The notes: generated by a model from the letters alone, not told the origin. DNA of 64,000 nt from Trileptium ribeirensis (GCA_030248225.1 JASANE010000442.1:1-64000), one strand, 5' to 3'; numbered from the stretch's first letter, positions 44,701 to 55,650 are shown. Numbers and translations: made by a program.

Positions 44701-44827
44701 AAAGGTATAAATGTTCTTGAAAATTTTGAAAATCTTACTATTTGGAGGATTTCCTCGGCGGGAAAATATGCATTAGCGTTAGATGATATCGCTGAGATAA
44801 TAAACCTGTAATATAAACAAAAACGTA
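38702..44827. other. Right half of the Polinton, no recognisable gene
   Basis: About 6 kb inside the element with no core Polinton gene on either strand. 38.83-39.25 kb is GC-rich and of low complexity (TTGCGG-type repeat); its minus strand (38995-39237) encodes a Gln/Pro-rich run followed by a more normal end (LEDDEVWMERMVDWLVGE), which could be a fragment of a real protein. 39.3-44.5 kb is AT-rich with short frames only. A sequence with TTAACTCAATCTTTGCGC recurs at 39395, 39453 and 44550 and may bound a later insertion. Confidence 0.45.
39395..44587. repeat. Short repeat TTAACTCAATCTTTGCGC, three copies spanning 5.1 kb
   Basis: Copies begin near 39395, 39453 and 44550. The first and third share about 35 bp (continuing GGTCTTG.CTTT.AAG); the middle one is shorter. 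First and third flank about 5.1 kb of gene-less DNA, which could mark an insertion into the Polinton. Confidence 0.55.
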
Positions 44828-45165
44828 CTACTGGGGATCTGCAGGAGGTTCATCAGGATCTTCTTCGGAACTAGGCATAAAGCAACATGGTCTTAGTGTC
44901 ACCCGCTGATGATGAGGATCCCGCGGCACGAAATACATGTTGACAATGTCCCAAAACTCTGGTAAACTGCATACATACCTATGGTGCTACACATATGAAC
45001 CCCGTATTGTCGAAAGTGTCTGAACATGTTCATCAGAACCAGAGCGCTGAACCGGACATGGTTGACCGGGATTCCATTCAAGCTCTGAATATGCCGCTCC
45101 ATAGTATGATCTATACAAGCTTCGTTGGTTTGAAAATATAAATTACAATAAATGCGCTGTGACAT
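44828..45165 (-). pseudogene. Unrecognised minus-strand gene remnant in the Polinton
   Basis: On the minus strand an ATG at 45165 opens MSQRIYCNLYFQTNEAC and continues through NHVRFSALVLMNMFRHFRQYG. Near 44975 the sequence appears to change frame, after which FWDIVNMYFVPRDPHHQR and an acidic, Pro-rich end run to TAG at 44828-44830. The protein-like composition on both sides of the shift suggests a real but broken gene of about 110 residues. I do not recognise it. An accessory Polinton gene in opposite orientation, or an exon of another element, are both possible. Confidence 0.3.
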
Positions 45166-46439
45166 TTTAATTTTTCTAAGAATATAACAAAAAGTCATAA
45201 AATTACGGCGTAAATGCGAAATAATTACGTAAAAAAATTTCAATTATAGACATCAATGATGCAAAAGTGATACGAATATGACCCAACCATCCATGTTATC
45301 AAACGTCTATGTGAGCTAACCGTTACAATGTACTAAGCCTCATGACAACATAAATGATGTTCAAATTCAAAACCATTAAATGCCATCCCTGCTCAATGAA
45401 AACTTTTGCATTGATGTCATGTACTATTTAAACCCAATATTTTCCCGGTTAGTCAAACACTCTTACAATTATGAATAATGTTTTCTATTAACTAGGCTAA
45501 ACCCAACGGTGATAAGTATAATCTAGAAGTTCATATTGCATAAATGTTTGTTGGACAATATGTGCTTACAATGATGATTAATGTTTGTTACTACCTAGGC
45601 TAAACCCAACAATGATAAGTTTAAGCTAGGAGTTGATATTATAACTTTTTATTGAATAAAACTATTTTACAATAGGACAACCCAGTATGCAGTCAGAGTT
45701 TTGTGTAAACCCTACCAGGATGGTTAATTACCACTTTTGCCTGTTAATCTGCGCATCAACTTTTATAATGAAAGTTCCTAACACTTATGGTTTCAAAATG
45801 ATATATTTGTCAGGGTTTGAAAATATTGAAAAGTAAACCATTTGCCTACAACAGCTATTTCGTTTTAAATTTCGCTTTGCTTATGCGGTGAATTGAAAGC
45901 AGACTAGGCTTGCAAACATGGAAATTTGTTGATTTAACGTTTGCTTAGACTAGCTATGTGTTTTATGATTTTTGATGTCTATAATACAACATCGTTGTAT
46001 GAAATGGCTTTCGATTTAGTTTAAATACTACCTTAGTCATATTTAGCAGAAATCTGATGTGTGGTTAAGTTGCTTGTTTTGGAGCCAACTGACAGTTGCA
46101 TCTTAGATGGCAGGTTACCGGCTCGAAGTGTCTACAGTAACGCGTTGCCAACAGAGCAGGCAATCGCATCAGTTGGACTGGTACAAGCAACAAACAAGGG
46201 TGGTCATCGTAGCCCTAATCCAGCATACCTAATGCCAGACTCTAAAAAATGCGTTCCGCTATTTTGCGTCCCAGGTGGGACGTGAGGATAATGCCTATGT
46301 GTTGAGAAAGACAGATCATCTGGGCACATGGTGCAAAGAAACGACAACCCATCTCTGTCTTCTCCGTTTGACGACATCATCTCTGCAATGTTTATGTGTG
46401 TTTATAATGTAATGTATTTGTTTTTGTTTAAGACATTAT
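45166..46439. other. No supported gene; contains a 103-bp tandem duplication
   Basis: AT-rich. At 45462-45645 two units, 103 bp apart, share CTTACAAT.ATGA.TAATG and AGGCTAAACCCAAC. The second block is related, in reverse complement, to the CCGTTGGGTTTA sequence in the tandem unit at 27.5 and 48.35 kb. Confidence 0.5.
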
Positions 46440-46798
46440 ATGACAAAGCATTGCCTTACAGGATTACCGCACTTTTACAGGAAGCTCCTTACAGCTGTGT
46501 CCTGCATTCGCCAGTCAACCAGATCTGAACAGAAGCATGAATGCCCTGTATGTCTGTCACATCCAATCATCGCAGAAACACATGTGTCCTGCATTGTCGG
46601 CCAACATATGTTGGCGCAGTGACACTACAAGAATCAATCTGAAAAAGATTGCAAGTCCTGTAAGGCAAGACTCTGCCGTAAAATGTTTTTTAGGCCAGAC
46701 TCAGCCTCTTCAACGTCGTCCTCTTCGCGTCGATTGAAAGAAACTTTGATGAAAACTGAAACTGACGGTCTTCTTTTATTGTGCTCAAAACGCTCGGG
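46440..46798 (+). pseudogene. Possible RING-like zinc-finger gene remnant
   Basis: One frame encodes HECPVCLSHP at about 46536-46565, then a segment with HVSCIVGQHML, and after an in-frame TGA (46620-46622) a DCKSCKARLC segment and a Ser-rich, basic end to a TAA near 46799. The C..C, C....H, C..C spacing resembles a RING-type finger, but the middle ligands are incomplete and no start could be fixed. Ubiquitin ligases of this type are common accessory genes in large DNA viruses. Low confidence. Confidence 0.25.
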
Positions 46799-47894
46799 GT
46801 AAACTTTTGAAAGGTTTAATTTTAATAAACTTCTGACCTATTTGCAAAATTTTGTAAATTTTGCAGCAAAAGTTCCGTTAAAATTTAATTTCACACTTGA
46901 TTGTAACTTTTGATGCTAACGGCGAACGCAAAAATCGATTAAAAATGCATTAGCTACGCTTGATTGCGAGAAGCGCGCTAATGACCATCTCAAAAATCGA
47001 TTAAAATGATGGATCCTAATAGCCCAAATTTTTGATTGACAAAATGGTCCTAATGACCAAGTCAAAAACCCATTAAAATGTCATTAGCATGTTCATTTTC
47101 AAATTTCTAATTAAATTTTATGTTGAGCAGCTAATTTCTATTGGTAGAGTTGGTTAAAATGCGATGGACAAACTTTAAAACGCAAGCCGGCAAACCTCAT
47201 GTGGAGGACGTAATTAGGATTAGCAGACATTTAGATGAAGACAAACCTAAATTTAAAACAAACGATGTTATTTTGAAACTATTTATTAAAGAGCAATACA
47301 CAAACAATTATTCAGAAGGTGTTAGATAATTGATAGTGACGATATATCTAACTCTTACAAACAGCTGTATCGTGGCTTGGTGCCCCTAACAGCATATAAT
47401 TAAACGGATACAAGACCTCTCGATTAATCCAGTACACTTGAGCTCTCCACAGTAGATCACAAAGTTTGAACATTAATCATGTCAACCATGTTACATGTCA
47501 ATATTTCAAATGGATAAACTTTTTTTTGAGATGACAGCTACACGTAACTACAATAAACGTGTTGTTATGTAAATTTCTTATTTTTTAAAAAATATTAACT
47601 TTTATCGTCTAAGATGTTTATACTGCCAATATAAAATCTATGACAGCATAGTGTTGTTTAAAGTCACTTTATAACTTTCAATATTCTTCAAGTGTTATAT
47701 TGTATAGATATTTTACATTCTTTTACATATTTCCAAGTTATAATTTAGTAAAGGTTCAGTTTAATATAATTGTTTTATACTAAGTTTATGATTGTAATTG
47801 ATTCCCAATATTTGTCATAGTTTGGAATAATCTGCACATTAAAATTTCTAAAATGATTTTAAAAAACATATGCCATGGGCTCGTTGGAAATAGG
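46799..47894. other. No supported gene near the right Polinton end
   Basis: AT-rich. A degenerate repeat with AAAAATCGATTAAAATG-like segments occurs three to four times at about 46930-47085. A 62-codon frame at 47141-47329 is open but matches nothing I know. Confidence 0.4.
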
Positions 47895-47980
47895 AACTAT
47901 ATGACCCAGGTTAATTAATCATTATTTCCCCTGACAGGTCATTAATCAAGTGAGCCAGAACCCGTATTTTTCCTACTACT
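47895..47980 (+). repeat. Polinton right terminal inverted repeat
   Basis: Reverse complement of the left end: the outermost 20 bp are identical and the outer 46 bp differ at only a few positions. It ends CCTACTACT at 47980, followed by the hexamer gacaag. Confidence 0.88.
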
Positions 47981-48061
47981 GACAAGGGGTTAAATATGAC
48001 CCCAACAGGCAGATTATTAAGAGAATTTGATCAATGCGGATATGTAATGTACTACTTGACA
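47981..48061 (+). repeat. Tandem unit copy A, right part after the Polinton
   Basis: Continues copy A after the insertion: AACAGGCAGATTATTAAGAG and TGCGGATATGTAAT match copy B at about 48747-48800. At about 48061 the sequence switches to the start of copy B, which fixes the tandem junction. Confidence 0.85.
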
Positions 48062-48820
48062 AACTTTTGCTGTATCTGGCTTAATATTGATCGTGCGAAT
48101 GATCGTATTTTTAAGTTTGGAATTTCTTGTATTGCAATACTAATTTTAATTGATAAATATTAATTTATTTTTGTTGCTAAATACTCCTTTTAGCAAATTA
48201 GGTACGCACAATATTTAACATATTTTTAAGGAATTACAATATCTATAATTTTTTTATCATGAAAACTTTACTAGAAACAATAGCTCAGTGGTTCTGTGCT
48301 TAGGTAATTCACCTCGTTTACATGCTTACTCTGATTTGATATGTAAATTTATAACCGTTGGGTTTACTCTAGATAAATACCACATATTAATTCGTCTTGT
48401 TCTACGGATTAGAAAAACACATTTCCCACCAGAGATATTTTGGGTATTGATTGTATAACTAAAATGACACACTGTAGCTAAACGCAACCTATTCTGGTAG
48501 CATAACTCTGCGAGTCTTTTTAGGAAAGCGTTTTTCAAATTTTACCTTTGTCGATAGTTTCGAAATAATCTAATATGAGCAACAGTTAGCGATGTCTATT
48601 TGCCATTTTCTAACTATATGGCATAAGTCTCGTCTGAGTTGGACCACCTGCTCACATGGTCGTTGAAAACGAAGAGTAAGCAGTCTGGGATTGTTGACTG
48701 TATTTTATCTTTGGATTATGTAGCGAAGAGGTTAAATATAACCCTAACAGGCAGATTATTAAGAGAATTTGATAAATGCGGATATGTAATAAATAATAAT
48801 GTACTGTTTGGCAAACTATT
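48062..48820 (+). repeat. Tandem unit copy B (uninterrupted)
   Basis: Collinear with 27241-27904 plus 47981-48061. The position equivalent to the Polinton insertion is near 48727-48732 (gcgaag) and is empty here, which lets the target duplication be read directly. Confidence 0.88.
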
Positions 48821-49034
48821 TTGTAAATTTAGTCGTCTCTTAAACACTACAATTGTCTTAGTGACGCAACATTTGTATCATAATGGTAGTCAAACTAAGG
48901 ATATAATTTCGAATGGACATTACTTTGGTTCTCTGCCACAGCCTAGAGGTAAAACTGCGATTACCATTCTAGCTAAACAAATGTTTCCAATAATAAAAAA
49001 GGGAACAAATATTGCCCAGCAAAAGACCTGCTGA
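48725..49034 (+). pseudogene. C-terminal fragment of an older Polinton packaging ATPase
   Basis: The frame from about 48725 to the TGA at 49032-49034 encodes LLNTTIVLVTQHLYHNGSQT, then HYFGSLPQPRGKTAITILAK and QMFP. This is the post-Walker-B sensor region and following segment of Polinton ATPases. Walker A and B are missing. Its sequence differs clearly from the ATPase at 34141-34758, so it comes from another Polinton lineage and not from a duplication of that gene. It shows that the recent Polinton landed in old Polinton-derived DNA. Confidence 0.8.
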
Positions 49035-49854
49035 TATAAAAATGGAATTGTAAAATATTTTGTAAAGATATCTGAAACTTAGAAAATCAAATACTTACAA
49101 TGCAATAATAAAAGCTATAATCCATGCTCGTGTGCCTGATTAAACACCGGCTGCATGAAATTTGGACGACGTAGCTAATCGTGCAGTTGAATCTATACCG
49201 AAACAATTCGATAGAAATGATACAAATATTTCGTCTGTAATATAGGATGCAGACAAAACGTCACGTCTACAATGGGATAAACAAAGAGCTGTTTCGATAG
49301 ACGGAGTGCCTAGTACTTGATCGTATATCGCCGATTTATTAACTTATATCATGTAACCAAAGCAACCAAGTCACGCGCCACTGGGTTATAAAAAATTAAA
49401 AAAATTTTACAAACAATTGCAATGCTTCTGCGAACAACGGGATACCTGGCACCAGGAAATGTAAAACTAAAGATGACATTCGCGGCTCTGTCTATAATGC
49501 TGCATGAGAATAAAATTATTAAACAATAATGATGAGGAAGATAATTGCAATATGATAATGCTGCGTGAGAATAAAATTATTAAACAATAATGATGAGGAA
49601 GATAATAGCAATATGTTTTCGCTAGGGAACTCTGAGCCATTGGAATACTTTGTCAAAATAAGTAATGGTTATTCAGTTTCAGATATATTTAAATATTGTG
49701 TTGTTAAAATATAATTTTTGCAATATAAGGCAGCCCAGCTCGGAAACTTCTTATTAGGTTAAGTAGGAGAATTGTTGAAGGTGATTTTGCTCTCTCTGGA
49801 TCTTTAACGACATGTTGTATGTAACACTGGTACATAGAACTCTACGAAACTCTA
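49035..49854. repeat. AT-rich stretch with a 61-bp tandem duplication
   Basis: No gene seen. Two near-identical 61-bp units start at 49500 and 49561; both contain GAGAATAAAATTATTAAACA and ATGATGAGGAAGATAAT. Confidence 0.75.
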
Positions 49855-50405
49855 CTCCAGCTTGATATTGGTGCCCCAGTCCAGTTTGATATTGGCGCCA
49901 CCCTCCAGTTTGATATTGGTGGCCCCTCCTGTTTGATATTGGTGCCCCCATACAGTTTGATATTGGTTCCCGCCTACAGTTTGATATTGGTGCCTCCTCG
50001 AGTTTGATAGTGGTCCCCCTCCAGTTTCATATTGGTACCCCCTCCAGTTTGATATTGGTGCCCGGCTCCAGTTTGATATTGGTGCCCCCTCCAGTTTGGT
50101 ATTAGTGTTCCCCTCCGGTTTGATATTGGTGCCCCCTCCAGCTTGATAGTGGTGCCCCCTCCAGTTTCATATTGGTGCCCCCTCCAGCTGGATATTAGTC
50201 CCCCGCTGCTTGATATCGACCCCAGTTTGAAATTGGTGCCACCCTCCAGTTTCATATTAGTGGCGCCCAGTTTGATATTGGTGCATCGCTCCAGTATGAT
50301 ATTGGTGCCCCTCTCCAGTTTGATATTGGGGTCCGCCTCCAGTTTGACACTGGTGCCCCTTCCTGTTTGATATTGGTGCCCCCCTTCTGTTTGATATTGG
50401 TAGTA
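49855..50405. repeat. Minisatellite of about 24 bp, some 22 units
   Basis: Repeated CAGTTTGATATTGGTGCCCC units of about 24 bp with small variations in length. Because 24 is a multiple of three, one minus-strand frame stays open through much of the array and gives an 8-residue repeat (types GTNIKLEG and GHQYQTGG); I take this as a product of the repeat. Confidence 0.9.
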
Positions 50406-50661
50406 ACAACCAACATTCTTATAAAAATCGTGCAACTGGCACAACTATTGCATTAGATATGTAACAATAATACGAATTATTGCTACGTTTCAAAAATGTT
50501 TTGTAACAATAAGCATAGTGATACGTGCTACAATGTGCAGTAAGTGCACACATTTTTCTGTGAAAGCTGCAAAAGCTAACCCGAACCCTAAAACATAAGT
50601 CGTTAGCATCTGAACTGATCCGGCTATTTTACCACAGTGTGGCTGGATTCGAACCATATAC
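50406..50661. other. No supported gene
   Basis: AT-rich linker between the minisatellite and the fold-back element. A GGATTCGAACC (reverse B-box-like) occurs at 50645 without a tRNA fold. Confidence 0.4.
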
Positions 50662-51557
50662 AAAACAACAATGCTACGATGTAACGTGTAAAATGCATAT
50701 GTTTATTCATGTAAAATTTTGGAACAAGGTTTCAAAATTTAAGTTTATGTTCATTACGTGTTTTGAAATACGTTTAATGCTAATACCACTGTCACACTAG
50801 CTTTTTTCAGACTAACCGTTATAATAGCTACAAAAACACATGCCGACGGCGCTTAGGGTCATGTTTTATATAGGCACATATCAATACTCAAAAAGGCAGT
50901 AGTTTAGCATTACGTATGAGTTAAAGGGATCTACAATATTTTAAATGTGGCAAATTTTAATATTTCATTTAGCATATGCAGAGTAGTGTTGCGCAACGGC
51001 CGTGAAAGCCGTCGTCCGGATGGTTATAGCGCCGTCGTACAGCGATTGAACATTCGCCTGGCGTTAAGCAACTGGAAGGCCGTTGCGCCGCCGGCCTGCT
51101 CGCAGTGACGACAACCGGCCGTTGAGCCATTGTACGAAAATTTTATCGGCTGGCCGTTTGACTTTAAACTTGACCGTTGCTCAACACTATTGCAGAGCCA
51201 ATACGTATGCCTCATCAACAGATAATTAGGTGGGATACTGCGTCGTGATAATTATGTTGCATCATTATAGTTTGTATAGTATCAAAATATTTCTTTTGAA
51301 TATCAAGACGCACATTCTGGTGACTAGCATGTATTATATCTCCTTCAGTCTTTTCCCAAACACTTCGGTAGTCGGTGTATGTTTTTGTGGCTATTATAAC
51401 GGTTAGTCTGAAAAAAAAACTAGTGTGACAGTGGTATTAGCAGTAAAACGTATTTCAAAACACGTAATGAACATAAACTTAAATTTTGAAACCTTGTTCC
51501 AAAATTTTACATGAATAAACATATGTATTTTACATGTTACATCATATCATTGTTTTC
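50662..51557. mobile_element. Fold-back or MITE-like element with about 187-bp inverted arms
   Basis: 50662-50848 pairs with the reverse complement of 51373-51557 over nearly its whole length; shared blocks include TGTTTATTCATGTAAAATTT, GGTTTCAAAATTTAAGTTTA and CTAACCGTTATAATAG. The 525-bp centre is unrelated and has a GC-rich part (near 51000-51180) with repeated CGGCCGT. No transposase is encoded. A target duplication could not be fixed, so the superfamily is unknown. Confidence 0.85.
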
Positions 51558-54500
51558 TTGTATTATTCCTTTCATAAGGTCACGAGATACATTTCAGATT
51601 CTGACTTGAATTATGGTGAAAAATACTATGATCAAGCTTTGGTCACATTGACAACTATTTGTTAGCATTGGCGTCGTACATGCTCTTACGGGAGGGGTAG
51701 AGTTATACCCAACGACCCGGCTACGCCAAAGACAGGACCCCGCGGAAGCGTCGTCGGCGCCCAATCCATAGGCGCTATTCGCGGCGCCGAAGAAGCCCCA
51801 CACCGCTCCCCCCACGCTTGGAGCTTGGGGCCAGAAGGCCTCCCCTTCTAGGACCTCGGACCTCACCTAAATCCATATAAAGGCTTACGTAATGCACTGG
51901 TAAATCATAATGTAATAATAATGCAGGTGAAAATTTAGGCCCTTGCTCCGATCGGATGTAGTGTCGAGGCTGCCATGTCTGATCAGCCAAGCCATATGTG
52001 GAAAAGCTGGGGTCGGCTATTAAAACACTTTTCTAGAACAACAGACACAATCAAAATAAGTGGTGTTTACCACAGTATAGCGCCAAAAGCAAGTACAGTA
52101 GATTTCATCGACTTGGCTATATAGGGTTCATTTGGCGTTGTATCTGACCTCTCTAATATTCATGGAGCGTAAACTTTTATTTGGGGTCTCAGAATCAATC
52201 TTAACTTGACATCAGAATAGTGGAACCGAACACAACTGTTTGTGAAATGCTTAGCCGCACTGATCCTGCTTACATAGAGAGCCCATCCGAGAGAGCTCAG
52301 GAATAGTCGACTCGAGTCAGAAATTTATAGCTGTTTTCAACCATAAAATATAATATAGTTATTTTAGATAAACAAACAATATGTACTCACCATACATTCT
52401 CGAGGTCCGAAGTCGAAGCGAAGGGGAAACCGGGTCCCCAGCGGGCCGTCGGTTTCCCAAGGGAGCGGGTTGGACGGACTGTCGGGAAGGGTGGGGCAGC
52501 CCCTAAAAAGGTGGTGCAACCCAGCCTCTCTTGGGGTACGGGGTAGCCTTCAGGGGGAGGGCTAACCGAGCCCTTGGGGGAAAAGATGTAACCGAGCCCT
52601 AGTAGTAGGTGGATCCGAGCCTTCGTGAGGGCAACAATCCTAACGTAATGATGAGCATGTTTGGCAATAACTCTCTTTGCTGCATATATAAAAAATCTAG
52701 CTACATTTGAAAAGTTGCGTAAGCCAGGATCCTAGCTACCGGGAAATTTAATCAGTACCATACATAATTCAATATAAATGAAATATTTATTCCTTTGTCT
52801 GTTAATAACCATGAAATAAAATGAAAATTAGATTGAAAGATAAAGGGAACCAGAGCAAAAATTGCGACTTGCACGTTACTGTTCTATTCTTCAGAGAATG
52901 CGTTTCTGGAATCTAATTCGACTTCATAAATAAATCTCTATTCATTCAAAACCGTGTTCTCAAATTTTTCCTTAAATTAATGCGCTCCATTCATTCAGCA
53001 AATGTTATTCCAGCTGGGACGGAATAATAAAAATAAACAGTCAACGTGGGCTTTTTCAGAAACTGATCAAAGTGTATTTCATAAATAGTTGTGGCTTCAG
53101 ACGAAATTAAGCACCGGTTTAAAAAAACAAAAATCTTCTTGAAAAATGCACCATTATCGGCTAAAATATCCTATAATTTACATATATCGAGATAAAACCT
53201 TTCAGAAAACTGTGTGTTTCGTACTAAGGGGGAAGGGGCCATCGGCAACAAAAACTCTATTATTCATCTCACTTTTGAGATAGTCTAGGATATCGCTAAC
53301 ATCCCACCCAATTCTAGCTATAAATTGTGCCACCATACCCAAAGCTGATAAACCTATGACCTATAATTAAACAATATCAACCTCATTGGCTTCTAATATG
53401 CATTTGCGATAATTTAATTGCAAAATACGCCCAGTAAATTGAGCTACATTTACGGTAACGACAAAATAGTCACATTTTGGGTTTTGAAATACTGTGGAAT
53501 TTTGAACTGTATTCTAACACAGAGAGATTTATCAGAGTAAATACCATGAGATGCATAACTTTACCCATTCCTTTATAAACAAACTACAAAAAATGCCCTA
53601 TAAAATTTCTGATACATATGCTGAATCATCTAAAGTATGTAGTAAATATGTGTTTCATAATATCTGTGCCAATATTTAACAATTAGGTTGGGGGGGTGAG
53701 TTAAAAGGTGAGAATGAGTCTGGTTTTTCAGGGTCAGATCGGCTCGCCTCGGTTCGACTAAAATTTTCCGTGGCTCGGTTCGGATCACCTTCAAGAGAGG
53801 TTGGCTAGGCCCTGCTTGGCTTGGTCCCAACTTGTCTCAGCTCGGCTATATGCGAACATCTCTGGGATGCAAATTGGACGTGAGGAAAATAACATTTTTA
53901 TTTTCGCACTTGAGGCGATTAATTTTGGCAACAACATATAAATAAGTAAGACTTTCAAATACTTTGTTCATGACAAACCAAATATATAGGTACATGGTGA
54001 ATAACAATAAGGCCAGCACAGACACAGTCAGATATCACATAACAGTGACGCACCCAGGGGAGCTGCCAGGGCCCCTCCCTTATTTTCCACTTTCTGGAGT
54101 TAACCCCGCCCATGTTGGATAATTTTCCAGCTTTGAACAACAATGTAAATGTTCCTGGCAGAGTCCGATGAAAGAAACTATTGAGCATTGCAACGTACTG
54201 CGAATGCACTACTTGTGTTAAAAATGATACAAATATTGAATAACCAGTATAAATATGAAGCCATCAAAAATGGAATTAAAACTGAGCATCTAGCTTTCTA
54301 ATTCCAAGACAAACATGCTCTGCTATACGATGTAAGACAAATGTACGCGTCATCACTAGGTATCTTTGCTTATTGACATATACCTGTACCGTTGGGTTTA
54401 CCCTAGATAACGATAGACATTAATTCAGCAAAAAAGCAGATTTCAACTCTGTAATCCTTGGACTTAAAGATAAACTTATCCGCATGCTATATGTTACGTG

Positions 54501-54959
54501 GTAGGAAAGGGTAGACATCACCTAGGAACCATATAGATTAAAGCATGTACTAAATTAATTATTATATGCCACAAAATGTTCAAAATAAGAAATTAAACTA
54601 TAGAAGTTTTAATAAAGGTTAACAAAATAACTTACAGAGACAGTGGTTGGAAGATTTCCGTCATGACAGTATAATTAGCATAACCGAGATGGAAATCTTA
54701 TAATTCAAGAATCGGTGGAGGTATCAGGCTATTTTTTTCTATATGGTGCGTTTGAGGCCATTCATGCATGTAAACAAGAGTTTACGGCATCCCGGTTTTT
54801 GTATGCACAAGTATATAGTGTTGTCAAATTTAGGTATTGCCTTCTTCAGTGATCATGCCGAACATCAACAGGGTCCGCTTGCCCGCAAACTCGTCTCCAT
54901 TCGGCTCGGTTTTGAGTGTCTTCTATCGCAACATTTCATTTGTCTTCGGTAATTCGATC
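51558..54959. other. No supported gene; two GC-rich repeat-family segments
   Basis: 51.66-51.87 kb and 52.39-52.63 kb are GC-rich and share GAGGTCCGAAGTC-type and GGG-rich blocks with the repeat mosaic at 57-62 kb. 52.7-54.9 kb is AT-rich without recognisable coding sequence. Near 54391 a CCGTTGGGTTTACCCTAGATAA segment recurs from the tandem units at 27.5 and 48.35 kb. Confidence 0.45.
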
Positions 54960-55039
54960 CATCCATCGCTTATTGGACGGCCATTACGATTATCTGCCGC
55001 GTGGACTCAGGCTGATCGCATTGTGGGTCATAGAATTTT

Positions 55040-55225
55040 AGCTGTTGGCGAACGGTGGCAAGGTCCCCACAGAAATTCGGAAGCCCCTGATGACGTTTCG
55101 GTAGAACAGCTGTACCTGGCAGACATATATATAATCTTGAGCGTATTATGCGATCGAAGAGAATACCAGATGAGCTCGAGTGGGCTTCAATCGAACGCTT
55201 TTTCTAGGTCGAGAAATTCCATAAT
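55040..55225 (-). pseudogene. LINE reverse transcriptase fragment
   Basis: On the minus strand a frame beginning at about 55222 reads MEFLDLEKAFD, an in-frame TGA, then SPLELIWYSLR, which is the LINE RT stretch around the first catalytic Asp (family: FLDLEKAFD.VP.E.IW..LR). A frame change follows, and VCQVQLFYRNVI fits the next helix. The YADD box and other domains are not visible. A short, decayed fragment of a non-LTR element. Confidence 0.65.
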
Positions 55226-55370
55226 ACACACATTGTCTTCTCCCAGTGCCTTTCCAAAAAAGACAGTCGTGCTGCATGGATAGCGCCCATTGTCCCGCAT
55301 CCCCGGGTGAAGCAACATTGGTTTGGCGTATTGCTGATCATAATATGAAGACTGGCTCATAGGACGCGCT

Positions 55371-55650
55371 TATGTAATAACGGGACGCCGTTGCATGGCG
55401 TAACTTCCTAACACCGTGCCCATACGACCACAGCTATCATAGCCTCAGGGCTGGGTCAAAATTTTGCAGTTTTGGTAAATTGGCAACTTTCCCTAGTCAG
55501 ACACAAGAAGCTATGGAGCTTAGCAGGCCGCAGTAGCGCTTCACGGGGTGTATTCGGACCCCGCCCGATTGTTTGTGCACGTGTCTAGCAATTGGTATGA
55601 TTGCTGAGGTCCCCCAGGGACGTTGACACCTTCTCGCAGGCCACAGTGCC
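55371..55650 (-). repeat. Dispersed repeat, inverted relative to 24692-24960
   Basis: Diverged copy of the same family, in opposite orientation, directly downstream of the LINE fragment in plus coordinates. It could be the LINE-mobilised SINE partner, but there is no direct proof. Confidence 0.8.

Larger units (their letters stand above)
27905..47980 (+). mobile_element. Polinton/Maverick DNA transposon, 20,076 bp, decayed
   Basis: Termini are AGTAGTAGG at 27905 and CCTACTACT ending at 47980, the AG...CT ends known for Polintons, with inverted repeats of roughly 80 bp or more. The flanking hexamers are gagaat (27899-27904) and gacaag (47981-47986); aligned with the uninterrupted copy B (gcgaag at about 48727) they fall on the same six positions, which is the 6-bp target duplication expected for this group, now diverged at two bases. 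The left half holds the Polinton core genes PolB, integrase, packaging ATPase and major capsid, plus unusual NADAR-like and TBP-fold genes. PolB, integrase and capsid carry stops or frameshifts. No adenovirus-type protease or penton protein is recognisable. Confidence 0.93.

Noticed and set aside
27905..47980. Adenovirus-type protease and penton protein expected in a Polinton
   Set aside because: I looked for them and could not identify either in any frame; not annotated.
49974..50444. 156-codon minus-strand gene in the 24-bp minisatellite
   Set aside because: Period divisible by three keeps a frame open by default; composition follows the repeat.
50642..50658. GGATTCGAACC resembling a tRNA B-box on the minus strand
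   Set aside because: No T-arm pairing and no A-box at a suitable distance.
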